Shown here: positions 52,644 through 61,356 of the stretch, piece after piece
Position numbering within the stretch: the stretch's first letter is position 1
Layout: the number at the start of each line of letters is the position of its first letter
Assembly (NCBI RefSeq): GCF_030143245.1
Contig: NZ_JARJNS010000005.1
Location: 124,001 to 188,000, forward strand
Source: Rhabdaerophilum sp. SD176
GTDB taxonomy: Bacteria > Pseudomonadota > Alphaproteobacteria > Rhizobiales > Beijerinckiaceae
Length of the DNA: 64,000 nucleotides
Direction of reading: 5' to 3'
Notes under the pieces: generated by a model
What the model saw: the letters and a program-made list of their open reading frames with translations, nothing else
Databases searched by the model: none
Told to the model about the DNA's origin: nothing
Position numbers and translations under genes: made by a program

Positions 52644-53827
52644 GTCCAGTTCGGGTCTTCGAGAACTTCCCGGGTATGTTCGCCCAGGATCGGGGAGGGA
52701 CGGCGTGAAACCTGCGGCACGCCATCGATCAGGATCGGCGTGCGCACGGTCGGCACATGGCCGGCCTCGGCTTCCGTGCGGGGCAGGTCGATCTTCATGC
52801 CGCGGGCCAGCACCTGCGGATCGGCGAAGACCTCGTCGAGCCGGTTGATCGGTCCGGCAGGCACGCCGGCACGCTCCAGCGCCGCCAGCAATTCCGCCTT
52901 GCCGAACCGGGCGGTATGCGCGGAAAGCATCGGCACCAGCACGGCCCGATTGGCCACCCGGCCGCGATTGGTCGCATAATCGGGGTGGCTGGCAAGATCA
53001 TGCGCGCCGAGCGCCTCGCAAAGCTTGCGATATTGCCCGTCATTGCCACTGGCGATGATGATGTAGCCATCAGCCACCGGGAAGACCTCGTAGGGCACGA
53101 TGTTGGGATGCGCATTGCCGAGCCGCGTGGGCGCCCTGCCTCCGACGAGATAATTCATGGCCTGGTTGCCCAGAACCGCGATCTGGCTGTCGAGCAATGC
53201 GCAGTCGATATGCGCGCCGCCGCCGCCGGCATCGCGCCGCCGCAGGGCCGAGAGAATCGCCACCGTCGCATACATGCCGGTGAAGATATCCGCCGTTGCA
53301 TAGCCGGCCTTGGTCGGTTGCCCGTCCGGCTGGCCGGTAATGTCCATCGCCCCGGCCATGCCCTGAATCAGAAAATCGTAGCCGGCGCGCGGCGCATAGG
53401 GCCCGTCCTGCCCGAACCCCGTGATCGAGCAATAGATCAATGACGGCTTCATCGCCCGGAGTGAATCCGCATCGAGGCCGTATTTCTTCAGCCCGCCAAC
53501 CTTGAAATTCTCGACCACGACATCCGCCGCACCCGCCAGCTGGCGGATCATGGCGATATCGTCCGGGTTCTCGAAATCGGCCTCGATCGAGCGCTTGCCG
53601 CGGTTGCAAGAGTGGAAATAAGCCGCGCCGAGATCACCGCCATCCTTCGCCGCCACGAAGGGCGGCCCCCAGCTACGGGTATCGTCGCCGGCGCCCTTGC
53701 GCTCGACCTTGACGACATCGGCGCCGAGATCGGCCAGAAGCTGGCCGATCCACGGGCCGGCCAGGATCCGCGCCAGTTCGAGGACGCGAAGCCCCTCGAG
53801 GGGGCGGGAAGCAGCAATCTGTGTCAT
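52640..53827 (-). CDS. CaiB/BaiF-family (class III) CoA transferase
   Basis: The 395-residue protein starts RPLEGLRVLELARILAGPW, the class III CoA-transferase opening, with LGADVVKVERKGAGDD. The catalytic aspartate region is YATADIFTGMYA. These enzymes move CoA between carboxylic acids. The closest named functions (formyl-, carnitinyl-, mesaconyl-CoA) cannot be told apart here. ATG 53827 is chosen by family similarity; it lacks a good ribosome binding site, and a TTG 36 bp upstream is possible. It is coupled to the downstream ThDP-enzyme gene. Confidence 0.87.
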   Translation of the reverse strand: MTQIAASRPLEGLRVLELARILAGPWIGQLLADLGADVVKVERKGAGDDTRSWGPPFVAAKDGGDLGAAYFHSCNRGKRSIEADFENPDDIAMIRQLAGAADVVVENFKVGGLKKYGLDADSLRAMKPSLIYCSITGFGQDGPYAPRAGYDFLIQGMAGAMDITGQPDGQPTKAGYATADIFTGMYATVAILSALRRRDAGGGGAHIDCALLDSQIAVLGNQAMNYLVGGRAPTRLGNAHPNIVPYEVFPVADGYIIIASGNDGQYRKLCEALGAHDLASHPDYATNRGRVANRAVLVPMLSAHTARFGKAELLAALERAGVPAGPINRLDEVFADPQVLARGMKIDLPRTEAEAGHVPTVRTPILIDGVPQVSRRPSPILGEHTREVLEDPNWT

Positions 53828-54011
53828 GACTGAAGGAGGATCACACTCCGCTCGCGCCCGCAAGCCTCGAACCGCTTGTCCACTCGGAGGGCATGGCTGT
53901 CACGCCATTCTCGCCAAGGCGTGAACAACTGTGTTTTCCCTTTTTGCGCCGGCACATGCATAGGAGCATTACGGACTGCAAGGGCCATGGGGGCCCGGAA
54001 CGGGGGAACTT

Positions 54012-54650
54012 ATGAACGCTTCGACCATGCCAGCCAACACGCGGACCATCACCATCCCGGGGACCCGCACCATCGTGAACCTGGCCCTCGGGGGCCTTGT
54101 CGGCCTTTTGATCTGGGAAGTCTGGGCGCGTGTCCTGACCAAGGCTGTCCTCGGCTATCCGCTCGAGCCGGCGGGTCTGATCGATGCGATCTTCCAGCAC
54201 AATTTCGGTCTCTCGGTGAATTACTATGTGCGCGAGGTCCTGCATTACGCCGTCGGCATCCTTGGATACCCGATCCTCTATTTCGTGATCTCGCGCCACT
54301 TGAAGAACTGGAGCCTTGTTCTGGATGCCGTTGTCTTCCTGACCTTCAGCCTCGGTGTGGCCTATTACTTTGCGAAGGGTGCGGGAACAGCTTGGCACCT
54401 TGTGTTCTGGGTCATTGTAAGCCTCTTCATCGCAACGCGCTTCATCAACCGCAACGAGCGGCTGCGCGACTCGATCGCCTGGGGCACCTTCACCTGGCTT
54501 AACGCGCTCGGCCTGATGGCACCTTTGGGCGGGTTGTCCTTCTACCTGCTCGGCGAGGGCGGCGAATTGTCCTTCATGAGCTTCGCAGGCCATGTGATCT
54601 ACGGCGCCGTAGCGGCGTGGATCTTCGAGGTCCGCGAATCCCGGGCCTGA
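54012..54650 (+). CDS. Polytopic membrane protein of unknown function
   Basis: The 212-residue protein has about six hydrophobic segments (roughly residues 20-45, 75-100, 105-125, 132-150, 162-182 and 188-207). Short charged loops separate them (RHLKNW, FINRNERLRDS). The C-terminus is cytoplasmic-looking and ends FEVRESRA. I do not recognise the family. It stands alone between the CoA-transferase gene (divergent) and the ALDH gene (convergent, 12 bp apart). Base composition matches neighbours, so recent transfer is not indicated. Confidence 0.75.
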   Translation: MNASTMPANTRTITIPGTRTIVNLALGGLVGLLIWEVWARVLTKAVLGYPLEPAGLIDAIFQHNFGLSVNYYVREVLHYAVGILGYPILYFVISRHLKNWSLVLDAVVFLTFSLGVAYYFAKGAGTAWHLVFWVIVSLFIATRFINRNERLRDSIAWGTFTWLNALGLMAPLGGLSFYLLGEGGELSFMSFAGHVIYGAVAAWIFEVRESRA

Positions 54651-54662
54651 CCCCCGGCGGGG

Positions 54663-56228
54663 TCAGCCATCCACGTCGAACTTGACGCCCTGCGCCAAAG
54701 GCAGGGCGTTGCCGTAATTGATCGTGTTCGTGGCCCGCCGCATATAGGCTTTCCATGAATCGGAGCCGGCCTCGCGCCCGCCCCCGGTTTCCTTCTCGCC
54801 GCCGAAGGCCCCGCCAATCTCGGCGCCGGAAGGCCCGATATTGACGTTGGCAATCCCGCAATCCGAGCCGGCAGCCGAGACAAAGAGTTCCGCTTCGCGC
54901 ATGTCGCGGGTGAAGATCGACGAGGACAGGCCCGCCCCCACGGCATTGTTGAGTGCGATGGCTTCCTCGATCGTGTCATAGCGTGTCACATAAAGGATCG
55001 GCGCGAAGGTCTCGTGCAGCATCGGCCCGGCCTGACCGGCCATCTCCACCAGCGCGGGTTTCACATAGACGCCGCCGGCCACGCCCTCGGCCCTGCCACC
55101 GCCATGCACGGTGGCCCCGAGGGCCCGCGCCTCGGCCAGCGCCCTTTCCATGCCCTGGAAGGCCGCCTCGTCGATCAGCGGGCCGATCAGCGTGCCGGCA
55201 ACCCGCGGATCCCCGATTTTCGCCGAAGCCCAGACCTTGATCAGCCGCGGCAGCAGCGCATCGGCGACGGAGCGATGCAGGAACAGGCGCCGCAAGGTGG
55301 TGCAGCGCTGGCCGGCCGTGCCCATCGCCGCGAAGGCAATGCCGCGCAACGCGAGATCGAGTTCGGCGCTCGGCGTGACAATGGCGGCATTGTTGCCGCC
55401 GAGTTCCAGCAGGGCCCGCGCGAAGCGCTCGGCCAGTTTCGGGCCGACCTTGCGGCCCATCGCCGTCGAGCCGGTCGCCGAGACCAGCGGCACCCGCGCA
55501 TCCGAAACCAGGGCCTCGCCCACCGGGGCGGCGCCGATCACGATTTCCGACAGGCCGGCCGGAATCGTGCCGTTGCCCTCATCTTCGAACCGCTGTGCAG
55601 CCCGTTTGACGATTTCGCCGACAGCCAGTGCCGTGAGCGGGGTCTTTTCCGAGGGTTTCCAGATCACCGGATCGCCACAGACAAAGGCGAGCGCCGCGTT
55701 CCAGGCCCAGACCGCGACGGGGAAATTGAACGCGGTGATCACCCCGACCGGGCCCAGCGGGTGCCAGGTCTCCATCATCCGGTGGTTGGGCCGCTCGGTG
55801 GCAATGGTCAGACCGTAGAGCTGGCGCGACAGCCCGACGGCGAAATCGCAGATATCGATCATTTCCTGCACCTCGCCGAGGCCTTCGGAGGTGATCTTCC
55901 CCGCCTCGAGCGTGACGAGCAGGCCGAGCTGCGTCTTGGCCTTCCGCAATTCCTCGCCAATCAGCCGCACAAATTCACCGCGCTTCGGTGCCGGCACCTG
56001 CCGCCACGCGAGGAAGGCCTGGCTCGCCCGCCCGATCGCGGCGCGGACATCCTCGGCCGAATTCTCCGCGATCTCCGCGAGGGTGTCGCCATTGATCGGC
56101 GAACGGACCTTCAGGGTCCCGCCATGCAGCCGGGCTGCGGGAATGCCGAAACCCTCAAGCAGGATCTCCGCTTCCTGTTTCGGGGCGGAGACCATGGAAG
56201 CGAATTCCTGGGCCAGAAAATTGGACAT
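54663..56228 (-). CDS. ALDH7-family aldehyde dehydrogenase (AmaB-like)
   Basis: The 521-residue protein is of the antiquitin/ALDH7 type, which includes L-aminoadipate-semialdehyde (piperideine-6-carboxylate) dehydrogenase of lysine breakdown. The nucleophilic Cys is in GTAGQRCTTLRR (about 310). The general base is in LLELGGNN, and NAD-binding residues are in TAFNFPVAVWAWN. The GGEKETGGGREAGSDSWKAY C-terminal region is diagnostic of the family. ATG 56228 has AGGGAAAA upstream. It is divergent from an FAD oxidoreductase gene, which could supply its aldehyde/imine substrate. Confidence 0.85.
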   Translation of the reverse strand: MSNFLAQEFASMVSAPKQEAEILLEGFGIPAARLHGGTLKVRSPINGDTLAEIAENSAEDVRAAIGRASQAFLAWRQVPAPKRGEFVRLIGEELRKAKTQLGLLVTLEAGKITSEGLGEVQEMIDICDFAVGLSRQLYGLTIATERPNHRMMETWHPLGPVGVITAFNFPVAVWAWNAALAFVCGDPVIWKPSEKTPLTALAVGEIVKRAAQRFEDEGNGTIPAGLSEIVIGAAPVGEALVSDARVPLVSATGSTAMGRKVGPKLAERFARALLELGGNNAAIVTPSAELDLALRGIAFAAMGTAGQRCTTLRRLFLHRSVADALLPRLIKVWASAKIGDPRVAGTLIGPLIDEAAFQGMERALAEARALGATVHGGGRAEGVAGGVYVKPALVEMAGQAGPMLHETFAPILYVTRYDTIEEAIALNNAVGAGLSSSIFTRDMREAELFVSAAGSDCGIANVNIGPSGAEIGGAFGGEKETGGGREAGSDSWKAYMRRATNTINYGNALPLAQGVKFDVDG

Positions 56229-56459
56229 GCGGGTTTTCCCTGAATGGCCGGTGCGGTTCGGCGCTTCCGGCAGATCGTGATTTGGCCCGACGCTAAACCA
56301 AGCCCTCCGGCAGGGGAATGCCTTCTTTCGCGGATTTTCGCACCGCAACGGGAGAATTCACTTTGAAACCCCGGCGAAACACGCGAAGAAACGGGGAATC
56401 ATCCCTCCATCCCGATTGGCCCGGCCCAGCCGGGCGAAATGTCCCGGGCAGAAATTCCC

Positions 56460-57644
56460 ATGACGGATACAGCCGATATCGTGATTGCCGGGGGTGCCGT
56501 GATCGGCTCCTCCATTGCCTGGCACCTCGCCACCCATCCCGGTTTCCGGGGCCGGATCCTCGTGGTCGAGCCCGACCCGACCTACCAGTTCTCGGCCTCG
56601 GCGCTTTCGGCCGGGTCTATCCGGCAGCAATTCTCGCAACCTGTGAACATTGCGATCTCGCTCTATGGCATCGATTTCCTGCGCGGGATCGGCGAGCGGC
56701 TCGCCGTGGAAGGCGAACGCCCCGAGATCGGCCTGCACGAGGGCGGTTATCTCTATCTCGGCACCGAGGAAACACGCCCGGTCTTCGAGGCCAACAATGT
56801 CGACCAGACCCGCCTTGGCGCCCGGATCGCCCTGCTCGACCCGGCGGCTTTGGCGGCGCGTTTTCCCTATCTCTCGACCGAAGATATCACCATTGGCTCG
56901 TTGGGCCTTGCTGGCGAGGGCTGGTTCGATGGCTACGGCCTGATGCAGGCCTTCCGCAAGGCGGCCCGCGCCGCCGGTGTTGAATACCGCAAGGCCCGCG
57001 TGGTCAGCCTTTTGCGTAAGGGCGAACGGATCGAAGGGGTGACACTCGATTCCGGTGAGGCCATCACCTGCGGCGCCTTTGTCAACGCGGCCGGCGCTTC
57101 CGGCGCGCGCTTCCTGTGCGAGCAGGCCGGATGTCCAGTACCGGTCTATGCCAAGAAGCGCTCGGTCTTCTCCTTCGCCGCAAAAGGCGAGTTTCCGGCC
57201 CATCCACTGGTCATCGATACGAGCGGTGTCTGGTGGCGGCCGGAAGGCACCGGATTCATCACCGGCTATTCGCCCGATGAGCCGGAGCCCATTGATTTCG
57301 CCCATGATTTCGAGGTGGATTGGCCGCTCTTCGAGGACGTGATCTGGCCGGCCTTGGCAACGCGCATCCCGGCTTTCGAGGCGATCCGGCCCGGCCGGGC
57401 CTGGGCTGGGCATTACGATATGAACCTGCTGGATCACAATGCCGTGGTTGGCCGGCTGGGTGACCTCGCCAATGCCTATCTCGCCTGCGGCTTTTCCGGC
57501 CACGGGCTCCAGCAATCGCCGGCGGTCGGGCGTGGTCTGGCGGAGCTGATCGTCGAGGGCGCCTATCGCAGCCTCGATCTCGGCGATCTCGGTTTTGCCC
57601 GTCTCACGGCGAATCGCCCGCTGCTCGAGCGCAACGTGATCTGA
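56460..57644 (+). CDS. DAO-family FAD-dependent oxidoreductase (FOXRED1-like)
   Basis: The 394-residue flavoprotein starts with the dinucleotide-binding motif DIVIAGGAVIGSSIAWHLA and has the DAO-family SALSAGSIRQQFSQ. The C-terminal segment ACGFSGHGLQQSPAVGRGLAEL closes the FAD site. DAO members oxidise amino acids such as sarcosine, pipecolate or D-amino acids. The divergent AmaB-like gene makes an L-pipecolate or related imino acid oxidase plausible, not proven. An alternative ATG at 56439 adds seven residues. Confidence 0.82.
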   Translation: MTDTADIVIAGGAVIGSSIAWHLATHPGFRGRILVVEPDPTYQFSASALSAGSIRQQFSQPVNIAISLYGIDFLRGIGERLAVEGERPEIGLHEGGYLYLGTEETRPVFEANNVDQTRLGARIALLDPAALAARFPYLSTEDITIGSLGLAGEGWFDGYGLMQAFRKAARAAGVEYRKARVVSLLRKGERIEGVTLDSGEAITCGAFVNAAGASGARFLCEQAGCPVPVYAKKRSVFSFAAKGEFPAHPLVIDTSGVWWRPEGTGFITGYSPDEPEPIDFAHDFEVDWPLFEDVIWPALATRIPAFEAIRPGRAWAGHYDMNLLDHNAVVGRLGDLANAYLACGFSGHGLQQSPAVGRGLAELIVEGAYRSLDLGDLGFARLTANRPLLERNVI

Positions 57645-57674
57645 TCCGGTTTTGTCCGAAGCCATCGGGTTTTT

Positions 57675-57689
57675 GCATGCATTGCATGC
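57675..57689. promoter_or_regulatory. Palindrome GCATGCA-T-TGCATGC upstream of pyc
   Basis: This is a perfect 7-1-7 inverted repeat in the 152-bp gap before pyruvate carboxylase, 108 bp before its start. It could be an operator; I recognise no specific regulator for it. Confidence 0.35.
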
Positions 57690-57796
57690 CGAAACTGCAA
57701 GGCTGACCGGGTCGACTTCGCCCCTTTCCTTCGCGAAGAGGCATGACGCGCTGCAAAAAACGCGCAATCATGCTGCGCGTCCCGGGGGAGTTGCTC

Positions 57797-60700
57797 ATGC
57801 CGATCCGTCGTCTTCTCGTCGCCAATCGCAGCGAAATTGCGATCCGCGTGTTCCGGGCCGCCACCGAACTCGGCATCCGGACCATCGCCATCTATGCCGA
57901 GGAAGACAAACTCGCCCTGCACCGCTTCAAGGCGGACGAGGCCTATCTTGTCGGCCGTGGCCCGCATCTCGCGAAGCCTCTCGGCCCGCTGGAGGCCTAT
58001 CTCTCCATCACCGAGGTGATCCGCGTGGCACGGGAATCCGGCGCCGACGCGATCCATCCCGGCTACGGGTTCCTGTCGGAAAGCCCCGAATTCGCCGAGG
58101 CCTGCGCCGAGGCGGGCATCATTTTCATCGGGCCATCGCCCGAGACCTTGCGCCAGCTCGGCAACAAGGTCGATGCGCGCAATCTCGCGCAATCGGTCGA
58201 GGTGCCGGTCATGCCGGCGACGCCGCCCCTGCCGGATGATCCGGCCGAGATCAAGCGGCTGGCGGCCGAGATCGGCTATCCCGTCATGCTCAAGGCCAGC
58301 TGGGGTGGCGGTGGCCGGGGCATGCGCCCGATCGAGAGCGAGGACGGTCTGCTCGATGCCGTCTTCACCGCCAAGCGCGAGGCGCGCGCAGCCTTCGGCA
58401 AGGACGAGGTCTATCTCGAGAAGCTCGTGCGCCGCGCCCGGCATGTCGAGGTCCAGATCCTCGGAGACCGGCACGGCAACCTCGTCCATCTCTTCGAGCG
58501 GGATTGCTCGATCCAGCGCCGGAATCAGAAGGTGATCGAACGCGCACCGGCGCCCTATCTCGACGAGGCCACGCGGCAGGCTCTCTGCGCGGCCGCCCTC
58601 CGGATTGGCCGGGCCACCGAATATGTCGCGGCAGGAACTGTCGAGTTCCTGCTCGATGCCGAGACGGGCAAATTCTACTTCATCGAGGTCAATCCGCGTA
58701 TTCAGGTCGAGCATACCGTCACCGAGGTCGTGACCGGGCTCGACATCGTGAAGGCGCAGATCCGCATCCTCGAGGGTCATGCCATCGGCGCCCGTGATGC
58801 CGAAGGCACGCTCAAGACCGGCGTGCCCGATCAGGCCGGTATCCGGCTCGATGGCCATGCCCTGCAATGCCGGATCACCACCGAGAACCCGGAGAACAAC
58901 TTCATTCCGGATTACGGTCGCATCACCGCCTATCGCGGGGCGATGGGCTTCGGCATCCGCATCGATGGCGGCACCGCCTATTCGGGCGCCATCGTCACCC
59001 GGTACTATGATCCGATGCTGGAAAAGGTCACCGCCTGGGCGCCGACACCGCGCGAGGCCGTGATGCGCATGGACAGAGCCCTCCGCGAATACCGGATCCG
59101 CGGCGTGGCGACCAATCTCACCTTCCTCGAAGCCGTGCTGGCGCATCCGAAGTTCCTTGCCAACGAATACACGACCCGTTTCATCGACGAGACGCCGGAA
59201 CTCTTCCGCCAGGAGCGCCGCAAGGACCGGGCGACCAAGCTGCTGACCTATATCGCCGATGTCTCGGTCAACGGGCATCCCGAAACCCGCGATCGCCCGC
59301 GCCCGCCCGCCGATGCCCGCGTGCCGGTGCCGCCGACCTTCGCCGGCGAAGTCGTGTTCGGCACCCGCCAGAAGCTCGACCAGCTCGGCCCGCGCGGTTT
59401 CGCCGAATGGATCCGCGGCGAACGGCGCGTCCTGATCACCGACACGACGATGCGCGACGGTCACCAGTCGCTGCTGGCCACGCGGATGCGCACCTTCGAC
59501 ATTGCGGCCATCGCGCCCGCCTATGCAGGAGGCCTGCCGCAGCTTTTCAGTCTGGAATGCTGGGGCGGCGCCACTTTCGATGTGGCGATGCGCTTCCTGC
59601 AGGAAGATCCGTGGGAGCGGCTGCGAATGGTCCGCGAGCGCGTGCCGAACATCCTGACGCAGATGCTGCTGCGCGGCGCCAACGGTGTCGGCTACACGAA
59701 CTACCCCGACAACGTGGTCCGTGATTTTGTCGACCGCGCCGCCGAGGCCGGCATGGACCTGTTCCGCATCTTCGACTGCCTCAACTGGGTCGAGAACATG
59801 CGTGTCTCGATCGATGCGGTGCTTAGGTCCGGCAAGCTGGCGGAGGGCGCGATCTGCTATACCGGCGATATCCTCGATCCGGCCCGGGCCAAATATCCGA
59901 TCAAGTACTATGTCGATCTTGCCAAGCAGCTCGAGAAAGCGGGCTGCCACATTCTCGGGCTCAAGGACATGGCGGGCCTGCTCAAGCCCGCTGCGGCGCG
60001 CATCCTGATCAAGGCGCTCAAGGAAGAGGTCGGCCTGCCGATCCATTTCCACACGCATGACACATCCGGCATCGCTGCGGCGTCGATCCTCGCGGCGGTG
60101 GATGCCGGTGTCGATATCGTCGATTGTGCGATGGATGCGATGAGCGGCACGACGTCGCAGCCGTGCCTCGGCTCGATCGTCGAGGCGCTCGCCATGACAA
60201 CGCGGGGCACCGGGCTCGACCCGGAGGCGATCCGCCAGATCAGCTTCTACTGGGAGGCCGTGCGCACCCAATATGCCGCCTTCGAGAGCGACCTGAAATG
60301 TGGCGCCTCGGAGGTCTACCTGCACGAGATGCCCGGCGGCCAGTTCACCAACCTGAAGGAACAGGCGCGCTCGCTGGGCCTCGAAACGCGCTGGCACGAG
60401 GTGGCCAAGGCCTATCGCGCGGCGAATGATCTTTTCGGCGATATCGTCAAGGTCACGCCCTCGTCGAAAGTCGTCGGTGATCTCGCGCTGATGATGGTCA
60501 GCCAGGGCCTGACCCCGGCCGATATCCTCGATCCGGCCCGGGAGGTCGCTTTCCCCGCCTCCGTGATCGAGATGCTGCGCGGTGATCTCGGCCAGCCGCC
60601 CGGAGGCTGGCCGCCCGCGCTCCAGAAGAAGGCGCTCAAGGCCGAAAAGCCGATCACTGTCCGGCCAGGCTCGCTGCTCGAACCCAAGGACCTTGATGCC

Positions 60701-61270
60701 GCCAAGGCCGAGGTCGAGGCGAAGATCGGCCGACCCGTCAATGATGACGAGCTGGCCTCCTACCTGATGTATCCCAAGGTCTTCGTGGATTTTGCCAATC
60801 TGCAGGAGCGCTATGGGCCGGTTTCGGTGCTGCCGACCGGGACCTATTTCTACGGCATGAAGCCGAATGACGATGCGACGATCGAGATCGAGCGGGGCAA
60901 GACCCTCGTGGTCAGGCTCCAGACGATCGGCGCCACGGATGACGAGGGGCAGGTCAAGGTCTTCTTCGAACTCAACGGCCAGCCGCGCATCATCAAGGTG
61001 CCGGACCGCTCCGCCGCCGCGAAGGTCACCGCCCGCCGCAAGGCTGAGGATGGCAACGTGAAGCATGTCTCCGCGCCGATGCCGGGTTCGGTCTCCTCGG
61101 TGGCAGTCGAGCCGGGGCAGAGCGTCAAGGCAGGTGATATCCTGCTCACGCTCGAGGCGATGAAAATGGAGACAGCGATCCATGCCGCCGCTGATGGAAC
61201 GATCGCCGAGGTGCTGATCAAGCCACACGGCCAGGTGGATGCCAAGGACCTCCTGATTGTGATGGCCTGA
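57797..61270 (+). CDS. pyc: Pyruvate carboxylase
   Basis: Pyc carboxylates pyruvate to oxaloacetate with ATP and bicarbonate, the main anaplerotic reaction on sugars. All parts are in one 1157-residue chain. The biotin carboxylase domain (1-460) includes KASWGGGGRGMR and IEVNPRIQVEHTVTE. The carboxyltransferase domain (about 540-820) includes DTTMRDGHQSLLATRMR and the metal-site HTHDTSG. The allosteric linker comes next, and the biotinyl domain ends with EAMKMET. ATG 57797 follows GGGGGAG; an in-frame start 54 bp upstream is less likely. Confidence 0.97.
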   Translation: MPIRRLLVANRSEIAIRVFRAATELGIRTIAIYAEEDKLALHRFKADEAYLVGRGPHLAKPLGPLEAYLSITEVIRVARESGADAIHPGYGFLSESPEFAEACAEAGIIFIGPSPETLRQLGNKVDARNLAQSVEVPVMPATPPLPDDPAEIKRLAAEIGYPVMLKASWGGGGRGMRPIESEDGLLDAVFTAKREARAAFGKDEVYLEKLVRRARHVEVQILGDRHGNLVHLFERDCSIQRRNQKVIERAPAPYLDEATRQALCAAALRIGRATEYVAAGTVEFLLDAETGKFYFIEVNPRIQVEHTVTEVVTGLDIVKAQIRILEGHAIGARDAEGTLKTGVPDQAGIRLDGHALQCRITTENPENNFIPDYGRITAYRGAMGFGIRIDGGTAYSGAIVTRYYDPMLEKVTAWAPTPREAVMRMDRALREYRIRGVATNLTFLEAVLAHPKFLANEYTTRFIDETPELFRQERRKDRATKLLTYIADVSVNGHPETRDRPRPPADARVPVPPTFAGEVVFGTRQKLDQLGPRGFAEWIRGERRVLITDTTMRDGHQSLLATRMRTFDIAAIAPAYAGGLPQLFSLECWGGATFDVAMRFLQEDPWERLRMVRERVPNILTQMLLRGANGVGYTNYPDNVVRDFVDRAAEAGMDLFRIFDCLNWVENMRVSIDAVLRSGKLAEGAICYTGDILDPARAKYPIKYYVDLAKQLEKAGCHILGLKDMAGLLKPAAARILIKALKEEVGLPIHFHTHDTSGIAAASILAAVDAGVDIVDCAMDAMSGTTSQPCLGSIVEALAMTTRGTGLDPEAIRQISFYWEAVRTQYAAFESDLKCGASEVYLHEMPGGQFTNLKEQARSLGLETRWHEVAKAYRAANDLFGDIVKVTPSSKVVGDLALMMVSQGLTPADILDPAREVAFPASVIEMLRGDLGQPPGGWPPALQKKALKAEKPITVRPGSLLEPKDLDAAKAEVEAKIGRPVNDDELASYLMYPKVFVDFANLQERYGPVSVLPTGTYFYGMKPNDDATIEIERGKTLVVRLQTIGATDDEGQVKVFFELNGQPRIIKVPDRSAAAKVTARRKAEDGNVKHVSAPMPGSVSSVAVEPGQSVKAGDILLTLEAMKMETAIHAAADGTIAEVLIKPHGQVDAKDLLIVMA

Positions 61271-61273
61271 ACC

Positions 61274-61301
61274 TTTTTGCGATTGACAGCGCTGGCAAAA
61301 A
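61274..61301. other. Inverted repeat after pyc
   Basis: TTTTTGC (61274-61280) and GCAAAAA (61295-61301) flank 14 bp. It sits 4 bp after the pyc stop and 56 bp before the next gene. The stem is AT-rich at its base, so it is a weak terminator candidate; it may instead be an operator for the downstream gene. Confidence 0.3.
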
Positions 61302-61356
61302 ACCGTCCCTCGGCAGGAAAGGGCGAAGACAACGCCCGGGGACGCTTGGGGATATC

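Noticed and set aside
50979-53827. Oxalate degradation pair (oxc and frc)
   Set aside because: The ThDP protein lacks the oxalyl-CoA decarboxylase sequence features and matches the acetolactate-synthase-like group better.
57563-61228. A 1221-residue minus-strand open frame opposite pyc
   Set aside because: It is an antisense shadow caused by high GC and codon bias of pyruvate carboxylase. No known domain is visible.
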